From an uncultured Sphingomonas sp. (lineage in GTDB: Bacteria > Pseudomonadota > Alphaproteobacteria > Sphingomonadales > Sphingomonadaceae), in NCBI RefSeq assembly GCF_936927845.1, contig NZ_CAKZHV010000065.1, positions 1-6,363 on the forward strand: DNA of 6,363 nucleotides, written 5' to 3'. Positions 1 through 6,169 of the stretch are shown piece by piece. The number at the start of each line of letters is the position of its first letter. The stretch's first letter is position 1. Both the position numbers and the translations under genes were made by a program. Below the pieces are notes generated by a model that did no database searches, was not told the DNA's origin, and saw only the letters and a program-made list of their open reading frames with translations.

Positions 1-175
1 CCTGTGGCTTGCGCATCACCTCGTCAGCAAGGCGGAGAAGACCGGACGCTTACGGTAAAAGCGGCCCTCTGCTGATGCTGCAAAGCGACGCCGAAAAGGC
101 TGACATTGTCTTACATGAATGTACGGCAGATTTCGGGAGGCGCGACAAGCGGTCCGAACGACTGCAACTGGGTCG

Positions 176-1144
176 TTAAGCTGAACTGAGAGCCGGGCTA
201 AGGACGAGGAGCGGCTCAGCTGTTTCCTCGCGGGCCATCCGCAGCCAACGATGTGGACTTAAGCCGTGTTCGGGGAGCATTGAAAGAGGCGCCGAGCGCG
301 TGGCCGCTCTAGCCTCGCGCTCGCGGAACTTGGCTGCCAGTGGCTCGGCCTTATCGCTTGCCAACCGAATCTGCGTCGCCCAACCAGCCGAGCCCGGCGC
401 CATGCCAGGTGGCAGCGAGGACTTAACGAGTTCCACGAGCCCAATCTTTCCAGTAAGAGCGGTCACCTGATCAGCGCACTGCTCAGCAATCCTTGTCGCT
501 AATTTATCCTCACTGGCTGCCATCGCGGCGGAAAAGCGTAGTCCGCCAATCGTCGACAGTGCGTCGACCATGCGGTCGGCCACGGCGTAGGCTGGCGACG
601 GGCCAGCCAGCAAGCGCTTGGCTCGATATTCGAACAGGTCTTGGTACCGACGGGCCTCGCTTGCGATCGCGCGCCATTCATCTTCAGCCTTGTCAATGTT
701 GCGCCAAAACCACGCCTCTTCAAATCGTTGGAGAAACGTAGATAGCATAACAAAGTCTTCTTCGAACTTCTCTTCACGAAGCAGCTCGATGTTAGCCGAT
801 AAGGCCTGCACGTCGGTGCGTAACGCGTTCAGCTTAGCATTCATCACAACGAAGCCCGCTACCGACACGCCGATGTCAACCGCTGAGAGAGCCACGTTCG
901 CGAACTGCGAGACCTTCAATAGCTGCAAGCCCTGGGAGACATGGGTGAGCTGTCCCGAAACCTCGTTCACCCCTGCAAGTAACTTTGCTGGATTGAAAGC
1001 AGCCGTTTCCTGCATGTGGCTATGGATGCCGCCACCCACGTGATAGATTACGCTGCCGATCCGCTGTAATGTTCCATCCACCAGACCCTGTACAGCATCC
1101 GGCTTAGGAATGAAGGATTGTGCGAAGGCAGCGGCGTCGTTCAT
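176..1144 (-). CDS. Uncharacterised protein with a hydrophobic helix and coiled coil (second gene of a two-gene operon)
   Basis: This 322-residue protein is not one I recognise and no catalytic motif is visible. Residues about 78-101 form a hydrophobic, helix-favouring segment (VSQFANVALSAVDIGVSVAG and onward). It is followed at about 102-125 by a leucine-spaced stretch (KLNALRTDVQALSANIELL) that looks like a coiled coil, and at about 126-180 by charged, aromatic-rich helices (FEEAWFWRNIDKAEDEW). The last 40 residues look disordered. The ATG at 1144 is supported by AAGGGAAG at 1150-1157, five bases upstream, and by a four-base ATGA overlap with the stop of the gene before it, which implies translational coupling. 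The hydrophobic helix plus coiled coil could mean membrane association or a helical scaffold; this is inference only. Codon choice is less GC-biased than in the genes at the right of the window. The ORF is very probably real; its function is unknown. Confidence 0.75.
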   Translation of the reverse strand: MNDAAAFAQSFIPKPDAVQGLVDGTLQRIGSVIYHVGGGIHSHMQETAAFNPAKLLAGVNEVSGQLTHVSQGLQLLKVSQFANVALSAVDIGVSVAGFVVMNAKLNALRTDVQALSANIELLREEKFEEDFVMLSTFLQRFEEAWFWRNIDKAEDEWRAIASEARRYQDLFEYRAKRLLAGPSPAYAVADRMVDALSTIGGLRFSAAMAASEDKLATRIAEQCADQVTALTGKIGLVELVKSSLPPGMAPGSAGWATQIRLASDKAEPLAAKFREREARAATRSAPLSMLPEHGLSPHRWLRMAREETAEPLLVLSPALSSA

Positions 1145-1800
1145 GACATCTTCCCTTGAAAACTAAACGTGACTTGATCGACGGCATCAAGTATCACTGT
1201 CATCGCTCCTGGTGGGTCATTGCCACTTCCGACCCAGACCTCTTTGACGCGCGCGTCAACGGCGGACGCAATCCTGTAAGCGAACAGCGGCTTGGCTAGC
1301 GTCGCAGCTCCATAACCCATAACGCCGATCAGAGCCTCGGGCGCGATTATCGCCGCCGTGGCGCCAGCAATGCCGAGTTGCACCGCCCGGGATTGCCAAG
1401 ATGCATCGAGGTCGAACGGCCAGGGTGGAATCTGATCCTTTTCTTCGTCTGGGCGGGGTAATGCCAGCACTGTGGGACCGATGGCTGCTTTCACTGCGGC
1501 TGTTAATTCAACCTCTAGCAACTCGCTCGAACAACCAAGGCTTCGAAGATGCGTGAGCCCTTGGTGCAGCGTCGAGCACATTGGCCGAGCTAAGGCGTCC
1601 CGCATAGCGGCGTCGATGCGAGGATACGCGAAGGCAACCGGATCCCAGTAGGTGTCTCGTATGCCTGCCTTGGGAATTTGGCCTGCCACGCGGTCCACCG
1701 CCGCCTGCGTTGCGAAATCGAATGCTAGCCAAGTGGCTCTGGTGAAGGCGTCGCGCCAAGCCATCAGAGCCTGTCCGCAACGGAGTCGATCTAGCATCAC
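1141..1800 (-). CDS. Uncharacterised protein (first gene of a two-gene operon)
   Basis: This 219-residue protein (GTG at 1800) has no family I recognise. The N-terminal half (about 1-110) is rich in alanine and arginine and probably helical, with four cysteines (8, 75, 90 and one more depending on start choice uncertain) not arranged as a metal site. A proline-rich acidic linker follows near 115-130 (LPRPDEEKDQIPPWPFD). A small-residue hydrophobic stretch at about 139-175 (LGIAGATAAIIAPEALIGVM) could be one membrane helix or a buried hairpin. The start may be GTG 1800 or the next codon, ATG 1797. The sequence GGGGGTGAT at 1809-1817 is a strong Shine-Dalgarno match eight bases from the GTG and eleven from the ATG. 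Its stop overlaps the start of the following gene by four bases, so the two proteins are probably made together and may work as a pair. Confidence 0.75.
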   Translation of the reverse strand: MMLDRLRCGQALMAWRDAFTRATWLAFDFATQAAVDRVAGQIPKAGIRDTYWDPVAFAYPRIDAAMRDALARPMCSTLHQGLTHLRSLGCSSELLEVELTAAVKAAIGPTVLALPRPDEEKDQIPPWPFDLDASWQSRAVQLGIAGATAAIIAPEALIGVMGYGAATLAKPLFAYRIASAVDARVKEVWVGSGNDPPGAMTVILDAVDQVTFSFQGKMS

Positions 1801-2173
1801 TGACGTTCATCACCCCCGAGCGATCACGATGTTACGCGGGCTGCATTCGAACGAGAAGACCGTTCTGCACTTCAAGCCCCGCGCTGCTGGTAAACAGGAT
1901 CGCAACGAAGCCTATAGCCGGATGAACGGACGGCAGAAGTTGGTAAGCCGAAACTAACCCGCGAGTGACCGGAAATGGGTCTTTTCCGCAGATGTATCTG
2001 TAAATATGGACTGGCGGGCACCCGCCTTACCCCTAAATCATCGCGATCAATCCTGAACAACAATCTCCGTCGTTCATAATGAGCAGCGCCGTAGTCCTTA
2101 TTTGTTCCTCGTTCGGACAAGCTCGTACGTCTCCAATTGGCCGCTAGCTCACAAGGGTATATGCAGATTGGCT
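1801..2173. other. Gene-free stretch between divergent genes, with short dyads
   Basis: This 373-base stretch separates the minus-strand operon from the recombinase and must hold the promoters of both. I see no convincing coding frame: the short ORFs that cross it are arginine-rich and lack good ribosome sites. Three small inverted repeats are visible: CGGAAA/TTTCCG at 1970-1975 and 1983-1988, CAGAT-gt-ATCTG at 1989-2000, and GGCGG/CCGCC at 2013-2017 and 2022-2026. No sigma-70 promoter stands out. The best for the recombinase is a weak TTGGCC (2137-2142) and TATATG (2158-2163) pair with only 15 bases between them. The base composition is lower in GC than in the right-hand operon. Confidence 0.5.
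1809..1817 (-). promoter_or_regulatory. Ribosome binding site of the minus-strand operon
   Basis: Read on the minus strand this is GGGGGTGAT, a near-complete match to the anti-Shine-Dalgarno complement AGGAGGTGAT. It lies eight bases before GTG 1800 and eleven before ATG 1797, so it favours the GTG start. It also shows that ATG 1810, in another frame, lies inside the binding site and is not the start of the gene. Confidence 0.6.
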
Positions 2174-2863
2174 ATGACGAACGACGGCAATCCACATCCG
2201 ATCCGAGCGGCGCGTGTCTACCTGCGCGTCAGCACCGACGAGCAGGATCTGACGCGGCAGGAGGCGATCGTCGCGGGCGCGCGCGCGGCGGGCTATTACG
2301 TCGCGGCGGTCTACCGCGAGAAGGCGTCTGGCGCGCGCCCCGACCGGCCGGAGCTGTTGCGCATGGTAGCGGACCTGCAGCCGGGGGAGGTAGTGGTCGC
2401 GGAGAAGATTGACAGGATCAGCCGCCTTCCGCTCACGGAGGCTGAGCTCCTTGTCGAGGCTATTCGCTCGCGAGGCGCGCGACTCGCGGTGCCGGGGATT
2501 GTCGATCTCACGGACCTGGTCGCTGACAGTGCAGGGGTCGCGCGGATCGTGCTGGAGGCGGTCCAGGACATGCTACTGCGCGTCGCGCTTCAGACCGCGC
2601 GAGATGATTATGAGACCCGGCGGGAGCGGCAGCGCGAAGGGATCGAGCTCGCTAAGAGGGCAGGGCGCTACACCGGTCGCAAACCCGATCTGGCTCATCA
2701 CCGTCGCATCATCGGTCTGCGTGAGGCGGGCATGAGCATCGCCAAGACAGCCGAACTGGCGGGATGCAGTATCGCCCAAGTCAAGCGCATCACCGCGCTA
2801 CACCGATCGAAGCCCGCTTCGACAGAGATGGCGACGATCAAGGATGCGGAAACAGCCGGTTGA
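2174..2863 (+). CDS. Small serine recombinase (resolvase/invertase family)
   Basis: This 229-residue protein is a site-specific DNA recombinase that cuts and rejoins DNA through a phosphoserine link. The catalytic domain starts near residue 14 with RVYLRVSTDEQ; Arg18 and nucleophile Ser20 sit in the family motif. EKIDRISR at 77-84 supplies the conserved arginines Arg81 and Arg84 of the usual DRLxR motif. The long E-helix (about 120-160) ends in the conserved AGRYTGRK at 163-170. A Hin-like helix-turn-helix covers about 175-206 (EAGMSIAKTAELAGCSIAQV). The length fits the small resolvase/invertase class, not the large serine integrases. The frame is open upstream to a TTG at 2102, but ATG 2174 gives the normal domain start; no strong ribosome site precedes it. 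It probably serves resolution or inversion of a mobile element that carried the neighbouring genes. All key residues are present, so it should be active. Confidence 0.92.
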   Translation: MTNDGNPHPIRAARVYLRVSTDEQDLTRQEAIVAGARAAGYYVAAVYREKASGARPDRPELLRMVADLQPGEVVVAEKIDRISRLPLTEAELLVEAIRSRGARLAVPGIVDLTDLVADSAGVARIVLEAVQDMLLRVALQTARDDYETRRERQREGIELAKRAGRYTGRKPDLAHHRRIIGLREAGMSIAKTAELAGCSIAQVKRITALHRSKPASTEMATIKDAETAG

Positions 2864-2901
2864 GCTGCAGCGGTCTGGCTGTTGGGCGAATAAGTTGCTC
2901 G

Positions 2902-2932
2902 CTCAAAAGTAGCTCCTCTGCTTTTGAGTTTT
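2902..2932 (+). terminator. Possible factor-independent terminator after the recombinase
   Basis: CTCAAAAG at 2902-2909 pairs perfectly with CTTTTGAG at 2921-2928. The stem continues inward through a G-U pair and two more pairs (A2911-T2919, G2912-C2918) around a five-base loop, and TTTT follows at 2929-2932. It begins about 39 bases after the recombinase stop, where a terminator would be expected. The stem is A/T-rich and the T-run is short, so it may be weak or may only be a structural repeat. Confidence 0.4.
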
Positions 2933-2945
2933 GGGTGGGAAGCGA

Positions 2946-2985
2946 AACGGCCGCTTTCTAACGCGGACAGGGGTAAGCGGCCGTT
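2946..2985. repeat. Perfect 11-base inverted repeat with an 18-base spacer
   Basis: AACGGCCGCTT at 2946-2956 is the exact reverse complement of AAGCGGCCGTT at 2975-2985, with 18 bases between the arms. No T-run follows, so it is not a typical terminator. It lies between the recombinase and the nuclease operon. It could be a protein binding site, a recombination site or an element end, a hairpin in the leader RNA, or a member of a dispersed intergenic repeat family. No second copy is seen in this window. Confidence 0.6.
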
Positions 2986-3076
2986 CGTTCAAACATCGCC
3001 AGCCGGCAGCCGCCCTTGGTGTTTCCTCCGCGTCGGCGGGCTCCCGGCGGAGGGCCGCAGCGTCGGCGGCAACGCC

Positions 3077-3104
3077 TTGTCGTTTACCCGATACGCGATA
3101 GGTT
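3077..3104 (+). promoter_or_regulatory. Weak candidate promoter for the HNH-ATPase operon
   Basis: TTGTCG at 3077-3082 matches four of six bases of the -35 consensus. TAGGTT at 3099-3104, sixteen bases further, matches three of six bases of the -10 consensus. This would place transcription start near 3111, about 40 bases before the ATG at 3153. It is the best-placed pair I find in this GC-rich leader, but the match is poor and could be chance. Confidence 0.2.
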
Positions 3105-3152
3105 GAGGCGACGATCCGCCCGACACAGGTGGCGCATCGATGCGGGGAGACG

Positions 3153-5291
3153 ATGCGCTACGTTTCGAGGTCGGCCATTCCGGAGCCGGAAATCCTTCGA
3201 GGTCGCCTGGCCAGCGAATATCGCAGGGCGGTCGAGCGCTATCTCGCGTCGGGAGAGCGGGACCGGCGGCCTCCGCAACCTCCCGAACCCGTGCTTGGAG
3301 ACGAGCGCCTCCGCCAAGAGCTGTTCAGGCTGTTCTGGGGCGCGTGCGCATATTGCGAGACACCGCTTCAGGATGGCGGGTTCAACATCGACCATTATCG
3401 TCCGTGGCAGGGAGCCGACCGGGGCGACGGCGAGGTCGACTTCCAATACTATTGCTGGCTCGGCCTCGAGTGGGCCAACCTCTATCCGGCATGCAACGCG
3501 TGCCTGCGCGCGAAGCGCAATTTCTTCCCGATCCGGCAGCGCGGGGGCGCAGAGGGGGACCCGCGGTCCGCCCCACTTAGCGCCGAGGGCGCCATGCTCC
3601 TCGACCCATGCTTCGACGCGCCGGCCGAGCACCTGATCCTCGACGGGAACGGCCTTCTCTCCGGCATCGACGACCGCGGTGCCACGACGATCGAGGTGCT
3701 ATCCCTGAACCGCCCGGACCTGCGGCATGCGCGTCTGCAGGTCCTTCGGTCCCTCGACCTCGCGCCGGATCGACCGCTGGCGCCCGGGCAGCGGCGCTCG
3801 AGCCTCGTCGCCTCCGCCATCGCCGACCGCGTCGGCTTCCAGGGCATTATCCTGATCCGCCTTGTCCAGGGACTCCCCGCGGGACACCCGTTCAGGGCAT
3901 GGTCCCGCCAGGAGCTTTCCCCGGAACGCGCTGCGCGGCTGGTCGAGGCGGTCGAGCAGTCGGCGAGCGGTGGCGCAGGCCGCGACTCCGCGACGCCGTC
4001 GGAGGTGAGGGCCGGCGAGAGGCGGTACGTACGTCGCGTCGTGATCGACGGGTTCCGCGGCATCGACCACGCCGTGGTGGAGTTCCCGGCACGCGGCGCC
4101 GGAGGCGGCAAGGGGGCGGGCTCGATAGCCGTGCTCGGGGAGAACGCCGCTGGAAAGACGTGCCTGCTCCAGGCCGTCGCGATCGGCGCGATGGGACCGA
4201 CGCAGGCGATGGAGGCCGGCGTGGTAGCCAGATGGTGCCTCCGTGACGGCGTGCATCGAGGCAGGATCGGGGTGCAATTCTTCGATACCGACGACACGAA
4301 CGTCGTGACGTTCGAGGAGGGCGATGCCGTGCTCGGCGGCCACCGCCGAGTCCCGGTGACGGTCCTGGGCTACGGAGCCTACCGACTGCCGGCTCGCGGA
4401 CGTCTCGGCGAACGCCGCCGGCGCGCCGACTTCCGCGTGCATACGCTCATGGAGGAGCGCTTCTCGGTCAACGGGCCGTTCGGGCTCGAGCGTCACCTTG
4501 CAGGTCGCGAAGGGGCGAGTCGAGCGGAGGACGTCGCGCGAGCGCTCAACGAGATGCTCACCAGTGCGGCGACCGCGTTAATCGAACGGGACGGGCGACT
4601 GGCGATAGAGGAGGGAGGGCGCCGGCGCCGGCTGACGGACCTCAGCTCGGGCTTCAAGAGCATCCTGTCGCTCGGCACCGACGTGATGGACGTGATGTAC
4701 GAGACCTGGGGCAGCCTGAGTTCCGCCCAGGTGCTCCTCCTTGTTGACGAAATCGATGCCCATCTTCACCCGGAGTGGCGACTGCGGGTCGTCGACGCGT
4801 TCCGCAGGGCGTTTCCGCTCAGCCAGCTCATGCTGACCACGCATGATCCGCTCGTGCTTCGCGGCTTGTCGCAGGAGGAGGTGCGGCTTCTCGATCGTTC
4901 ACCGGACGGCAGCCCGACCTTGTCGGAGCCGATGATACCCAGCCTGGACGGGCTCGACGTCGACCAGATGCTGACGTCCGACCTGTTCGGATTGCGCACG
5001 ACGCTGCGGCCGGAGGTCGATCGCGATCTTGCCGCCTACTACCGGCTGCTCGCCCGACCGACGCCCGACGGCGCGGATGATGCCGAACTGGAGGAAATCC
5101 GGGCGCGCCTGAAGCCGAGCCTTCCGATGGGACGTACGCGCCGGGAGCGGCTGCTCTATGAGGTGATCGATCGGTACCTCGCCAAGACGGCTGGGGAGCG
5201 TGATCCTGACGTCTGGGATGAGGAGGCGGTCGAGCAGATCCTGGACGAATTCGAGGCTGCCGAGGTCGCCGAGGCGGGGGAGGCGTCGTGA
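3153..5291 (+). CDS. HNH nuclease-ABC/SMC-type ATPase fusion (Septu-like)
   Basis: This 712-residue protein joins a nuclease to an ATPase. The N-terminal part is a zinc-bound HNH domain: C65-A-Y-C68, D80-H81-Y-R-P, then W107-A-N109-L and C114-N-A-C117. A helical HNH-family tail extends to about 270. From about 291 (RYVRRVVIDGFRGID) comes an SMC/ABC-type ATPase. It has Walker A GENAAGKT at 329-336, a VLGYGAYR motif at 404-411, ABC-signature-like LSSGFKS at 497-503, Walker B VLLLVDEIDAHLHPEW at 527-542 with D532 and E533, and switch histidine H564 in TTHDP. The C-terminal LTSDLFGL and the acidic helices to the end resemble ATPases paired with HNH proteins in Septu (PtuA) and retron effector modules, from memory. 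All catalytic motifs are intact. ATG 3153 is preferred over GTG 3129 because MRYVSRSAIPEPE resembles family N-termini and GGGGAGA lies just upstream, although the spacing is short. It likely senses a phage or foreign signal and controls DNA or RNA cutting; this is inferred. Confidence 0.92.
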   Translation: MRYVSRSAIPEPEILRGRLASEYRRAVERYLASGERDRRPPQPPEPVLGDERLRQELFRLFWGACAYCETPLQDGGFNIDHYRPWQGADRGDGEVDFQYYCWLGLEWANLYPACNACLRAKRNFFPIRQRGGAEGDPRSAPLSAEGAMLLDPCFDAPAEHLILDGNGLLSGIDDRGATTIEVLSLNRPDLRHARLQVLRSLDLAPDRPLAPGQRRSSLVASAIADRVGFQGIILIRLVQGLPAGHPFRAWSRQELSPERAARLVEAVEQSASGGAGRDSATPSEVRAGERRYVRRVVIDGFRGIDHAVVEFPARGAGGGKGAGSIAVLGENAAGKTCLLQAVAIGAMGPTQAMEAGVVARWCLRDGVHRGRIGVQFFDTDDTNVVTFEEGDAVLGGHRRVPVTVLGYGAYRLPARGRLGERRRRADFRVHTLMEERFSVNGPFGLERHLAGREGASRAEDVARALNEMLTSAATALIERDGRLAIEEGGRRRRLTDLSSGFKSILSLGTDVMDVMYETWGSLSSAQVLLLVDEIDAHLHPEWRLRVVDAFRRAFPLSQLMLTTHDPLVLRGLSQEEVRLLDRSPDGSPTLSEPMIPSLDGLDVDQMLTSDLFGLRTTLRPEVDRDLAAYYRLLARPTPDGADDAELEEIRARLKPSLPMGRTRRERLLYEVIDRYLAKTAGERDPDVWDEEAVEQILDEFEAAEVAEAGEAS
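5276..5283 (+). promoter_or_regulatory. Ribosome binding site of the second HNH gene
   Basis: GGGGGAGG lies inside the last codons of the ATPase fusion gene, four bases before the GTG at 5288. Together with the four-base GTGA overlap (5288-5291), it decides the start of the second gene and points to coupled translation of the two proteins. Confidence 0.6.
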
Positions 5292-6157
5292 TCCGGCGTC
5301 TCAACGCGGCGAGTTTCGCCCCGGCCTGCCTAGGCGCAGGTGCCGCCACCGCCGCTTCCAAGGAGAGGGCGAAGGCCAAGGCGCACTATCAGAAGGTGCC
5401 GCCGCCCACGTCGGCCTACCCGTTCGAAGTGTACGGGCGGGCGGAGGTCAAGAATGCGCTGGCCGCGCTCTTCGGCGGGAAATGCGCCTATTGCGAGTAT
5501 CGCATCGACGGCGCTCCCTTCGACGTGGAGCATTACCGGCCGAAGGGCGGCGTCCTCGAGGACGATGGAACCATGTCGGGCGGCTACTGGTGGCTTGCGT
5601 CGGAATGGTCGAATCTTCTGCCGGCCTGCCAGGACTGCAATCGTGCACGCTACCATCCCGTCCCGGGTGGCGGCGAGGCGAAGTTCGGCAAGGAGAACAG
5701 GTTCCCGCTCCTCGGCACGCCGCGATCGACGGCGCTCGGAGGCGAAGCGGCGGAGGCTCCCGCCCTGCTGAACCCCACCGTGGACGATCCGCGTCCGCAC
5801 CTCGCATTCAGCATCAGGCCGCAGCCGGACGGGCACGACGGCTCGGTCGTTTCCCTTCTGACAGCGCGAGGAGTGGGGACGGATGAAGTCGTCGGCTTGA
5901 ACCGGCCCCGGCTGGTCCGCGCTAGGATGGAGCGGATCACGAGTTTGCGCTTCGCCTTGCGCTCGATCGAGAAGGAGTGGAAGCTTGCCAAGCTCGCGAC
6001 CGGAGTTCCGGAGCGAGCAGCCGCGCTGGCGGTGGCAAGCGAAGAAACCGAGGAGGTCTGGACCCATTTCCTTAAATGGGACGCGCCCTTCTCGGCGGCG
6101 TGCAGGGCCGATTACCGGCGCTGGCGAGCCGACATACTAGCGATGATGGCCGCATGA
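5288..6157 (+). CDS. Stand-alone HNH endonuclease, PtuB-like, paralogous to the upstream fusion's N-terminus
   Basis: This 289-residue protein is predicted to be an HNH nuclease. Its zinc and catalytic motifs are C66-A-Y-C69, E81-H82-Y-R-P, W107-S-N109-L, and C114-Q-D-C117-N118. The spacing between CxxC and the motif histidine is 16 residues, exactly as in the upstream fusion protein. Later segments also correspond: LLNPTVDDP (160-168) with LLDPCFDAP, and VVGLNRPRL (201-209) with VLSLNRPDL. It uses Glu where the fusion protein has Asp before the motif histidine. A lysine- and alanine-rich segment precedes the domain (about 20-35). It starts with GTG in a four-base overlap with the ATPase gene, so the two are almost certainly one functional unit. 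By analogy with Septu PtuB it would be the cutting partner of the ATPase. The HNH call is firm; the defence role is inference. Confidence 0.93.
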   Translation: MIRRLNAASFAPACLGAGAATAASKERAKAKAHYQKVPPPTSAYPFEVYGRAEVKNALAALFGGKCAYCEYRIDGAPFDVEHYRPKGGVLEDDGTMSGGYWWLASEWSNLLPACQDCNRARYHPVPGGGEAKFGKENRFPLLGTPRSTALGGEAAEAPALLNPTVDDPRPHLAFSIRPQPDGHDGSVVSLLTARGVGTDEVVGLNRPRLVRARMERITSLRFALRSIEKEWKLAKLATGVPERAAALAVASEETEEVWTHFLKWDAPFSAACRADYRRWRADILAMMAA

Positions 6158-6162
6158 AGGAG
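6157..6162 (+). promoter_or_regulatory. Strong ribosome binding site before the interrupted third frame
   Basis: AAGGAG lies seven bases before ATG 6170 and overlaps the stop codon of the second HNH gene. It is the best-formed ribosome site on the plus strand of this window, and it argues that a third operon gene starts, or once started, at 6170. Confidence 0.6.
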
Positions 6163-6169
6163 ATCAGCG

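Noticed and set aside
2..58. An open frame at the left edge ending LVSKAEKTGRLR then TAA at 56-58
   Set aside because: It could be the end of a gene outside the window, but 18 codons are too few to support a call, and a second frame is also open to base 176.
1508..1813. A 101-residue minus-strand frame starting GTG-ATG at 1813
   Set aside because: Its start lies within the ribosome site of the 219-residue gene, which occupies the same bases in another frame and is joined to the next gene by a four-base overlap.
1652..1957. A plus-strand 101-residue frame running into the gap
   Set aside because: More than half lies opposite the first minus-strand gene, and the rest has no ribosome site or protein-like composition.
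2102..2173. N-terminal extension of the recombinase from TTG 2102
   Set aside because: The extra 24 residues have no counterpart in the recombinase family and ATG 2174 gives the normal domain start, although neither start has a strong ribosome site.
2924..3106. A 60-residue plus-strand frame across the inverted repeat
   Set aside because: It runs through the 11-base inverted repeat, has no ribosome site and shows no protein-like pattern.
3129..3152. GTG 3129 as the start of the HNH-ATPase gene
   Set aside because: No Shine-Dalgarno sequence precedes it and the extra eight residues do not resemble family N-termini; ATG 3153 has GGGGAGA next to it.
2864..3152. A retron msr/msd RNA upstream of the HNH-ATPase operon
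   Set aside because: No reverse transcriptase is encoded in the window and the gap lacks the paired end repeats enclosing two stem regions that retron RNAs have, so only a general structured-leader remark is kept.
3084..3632. Long minus-strand frames opposite the HNH-ATPase gene (also 3482-4297 and 3699-4496)
   Set aside because: They lie opposite a gene with intact motifs from end to end, are arginine-, proline- and alanine-rich, and arise from the high third-position GC of the real gene.
5330..6067. A 245-residue minus-strand frame opposite the second HNH gene
   Set aside because: The plus-strand frame has clear HNH motifs and operon coupling; the opposite frame has no recognisable domain and is a GC-driven shadow.
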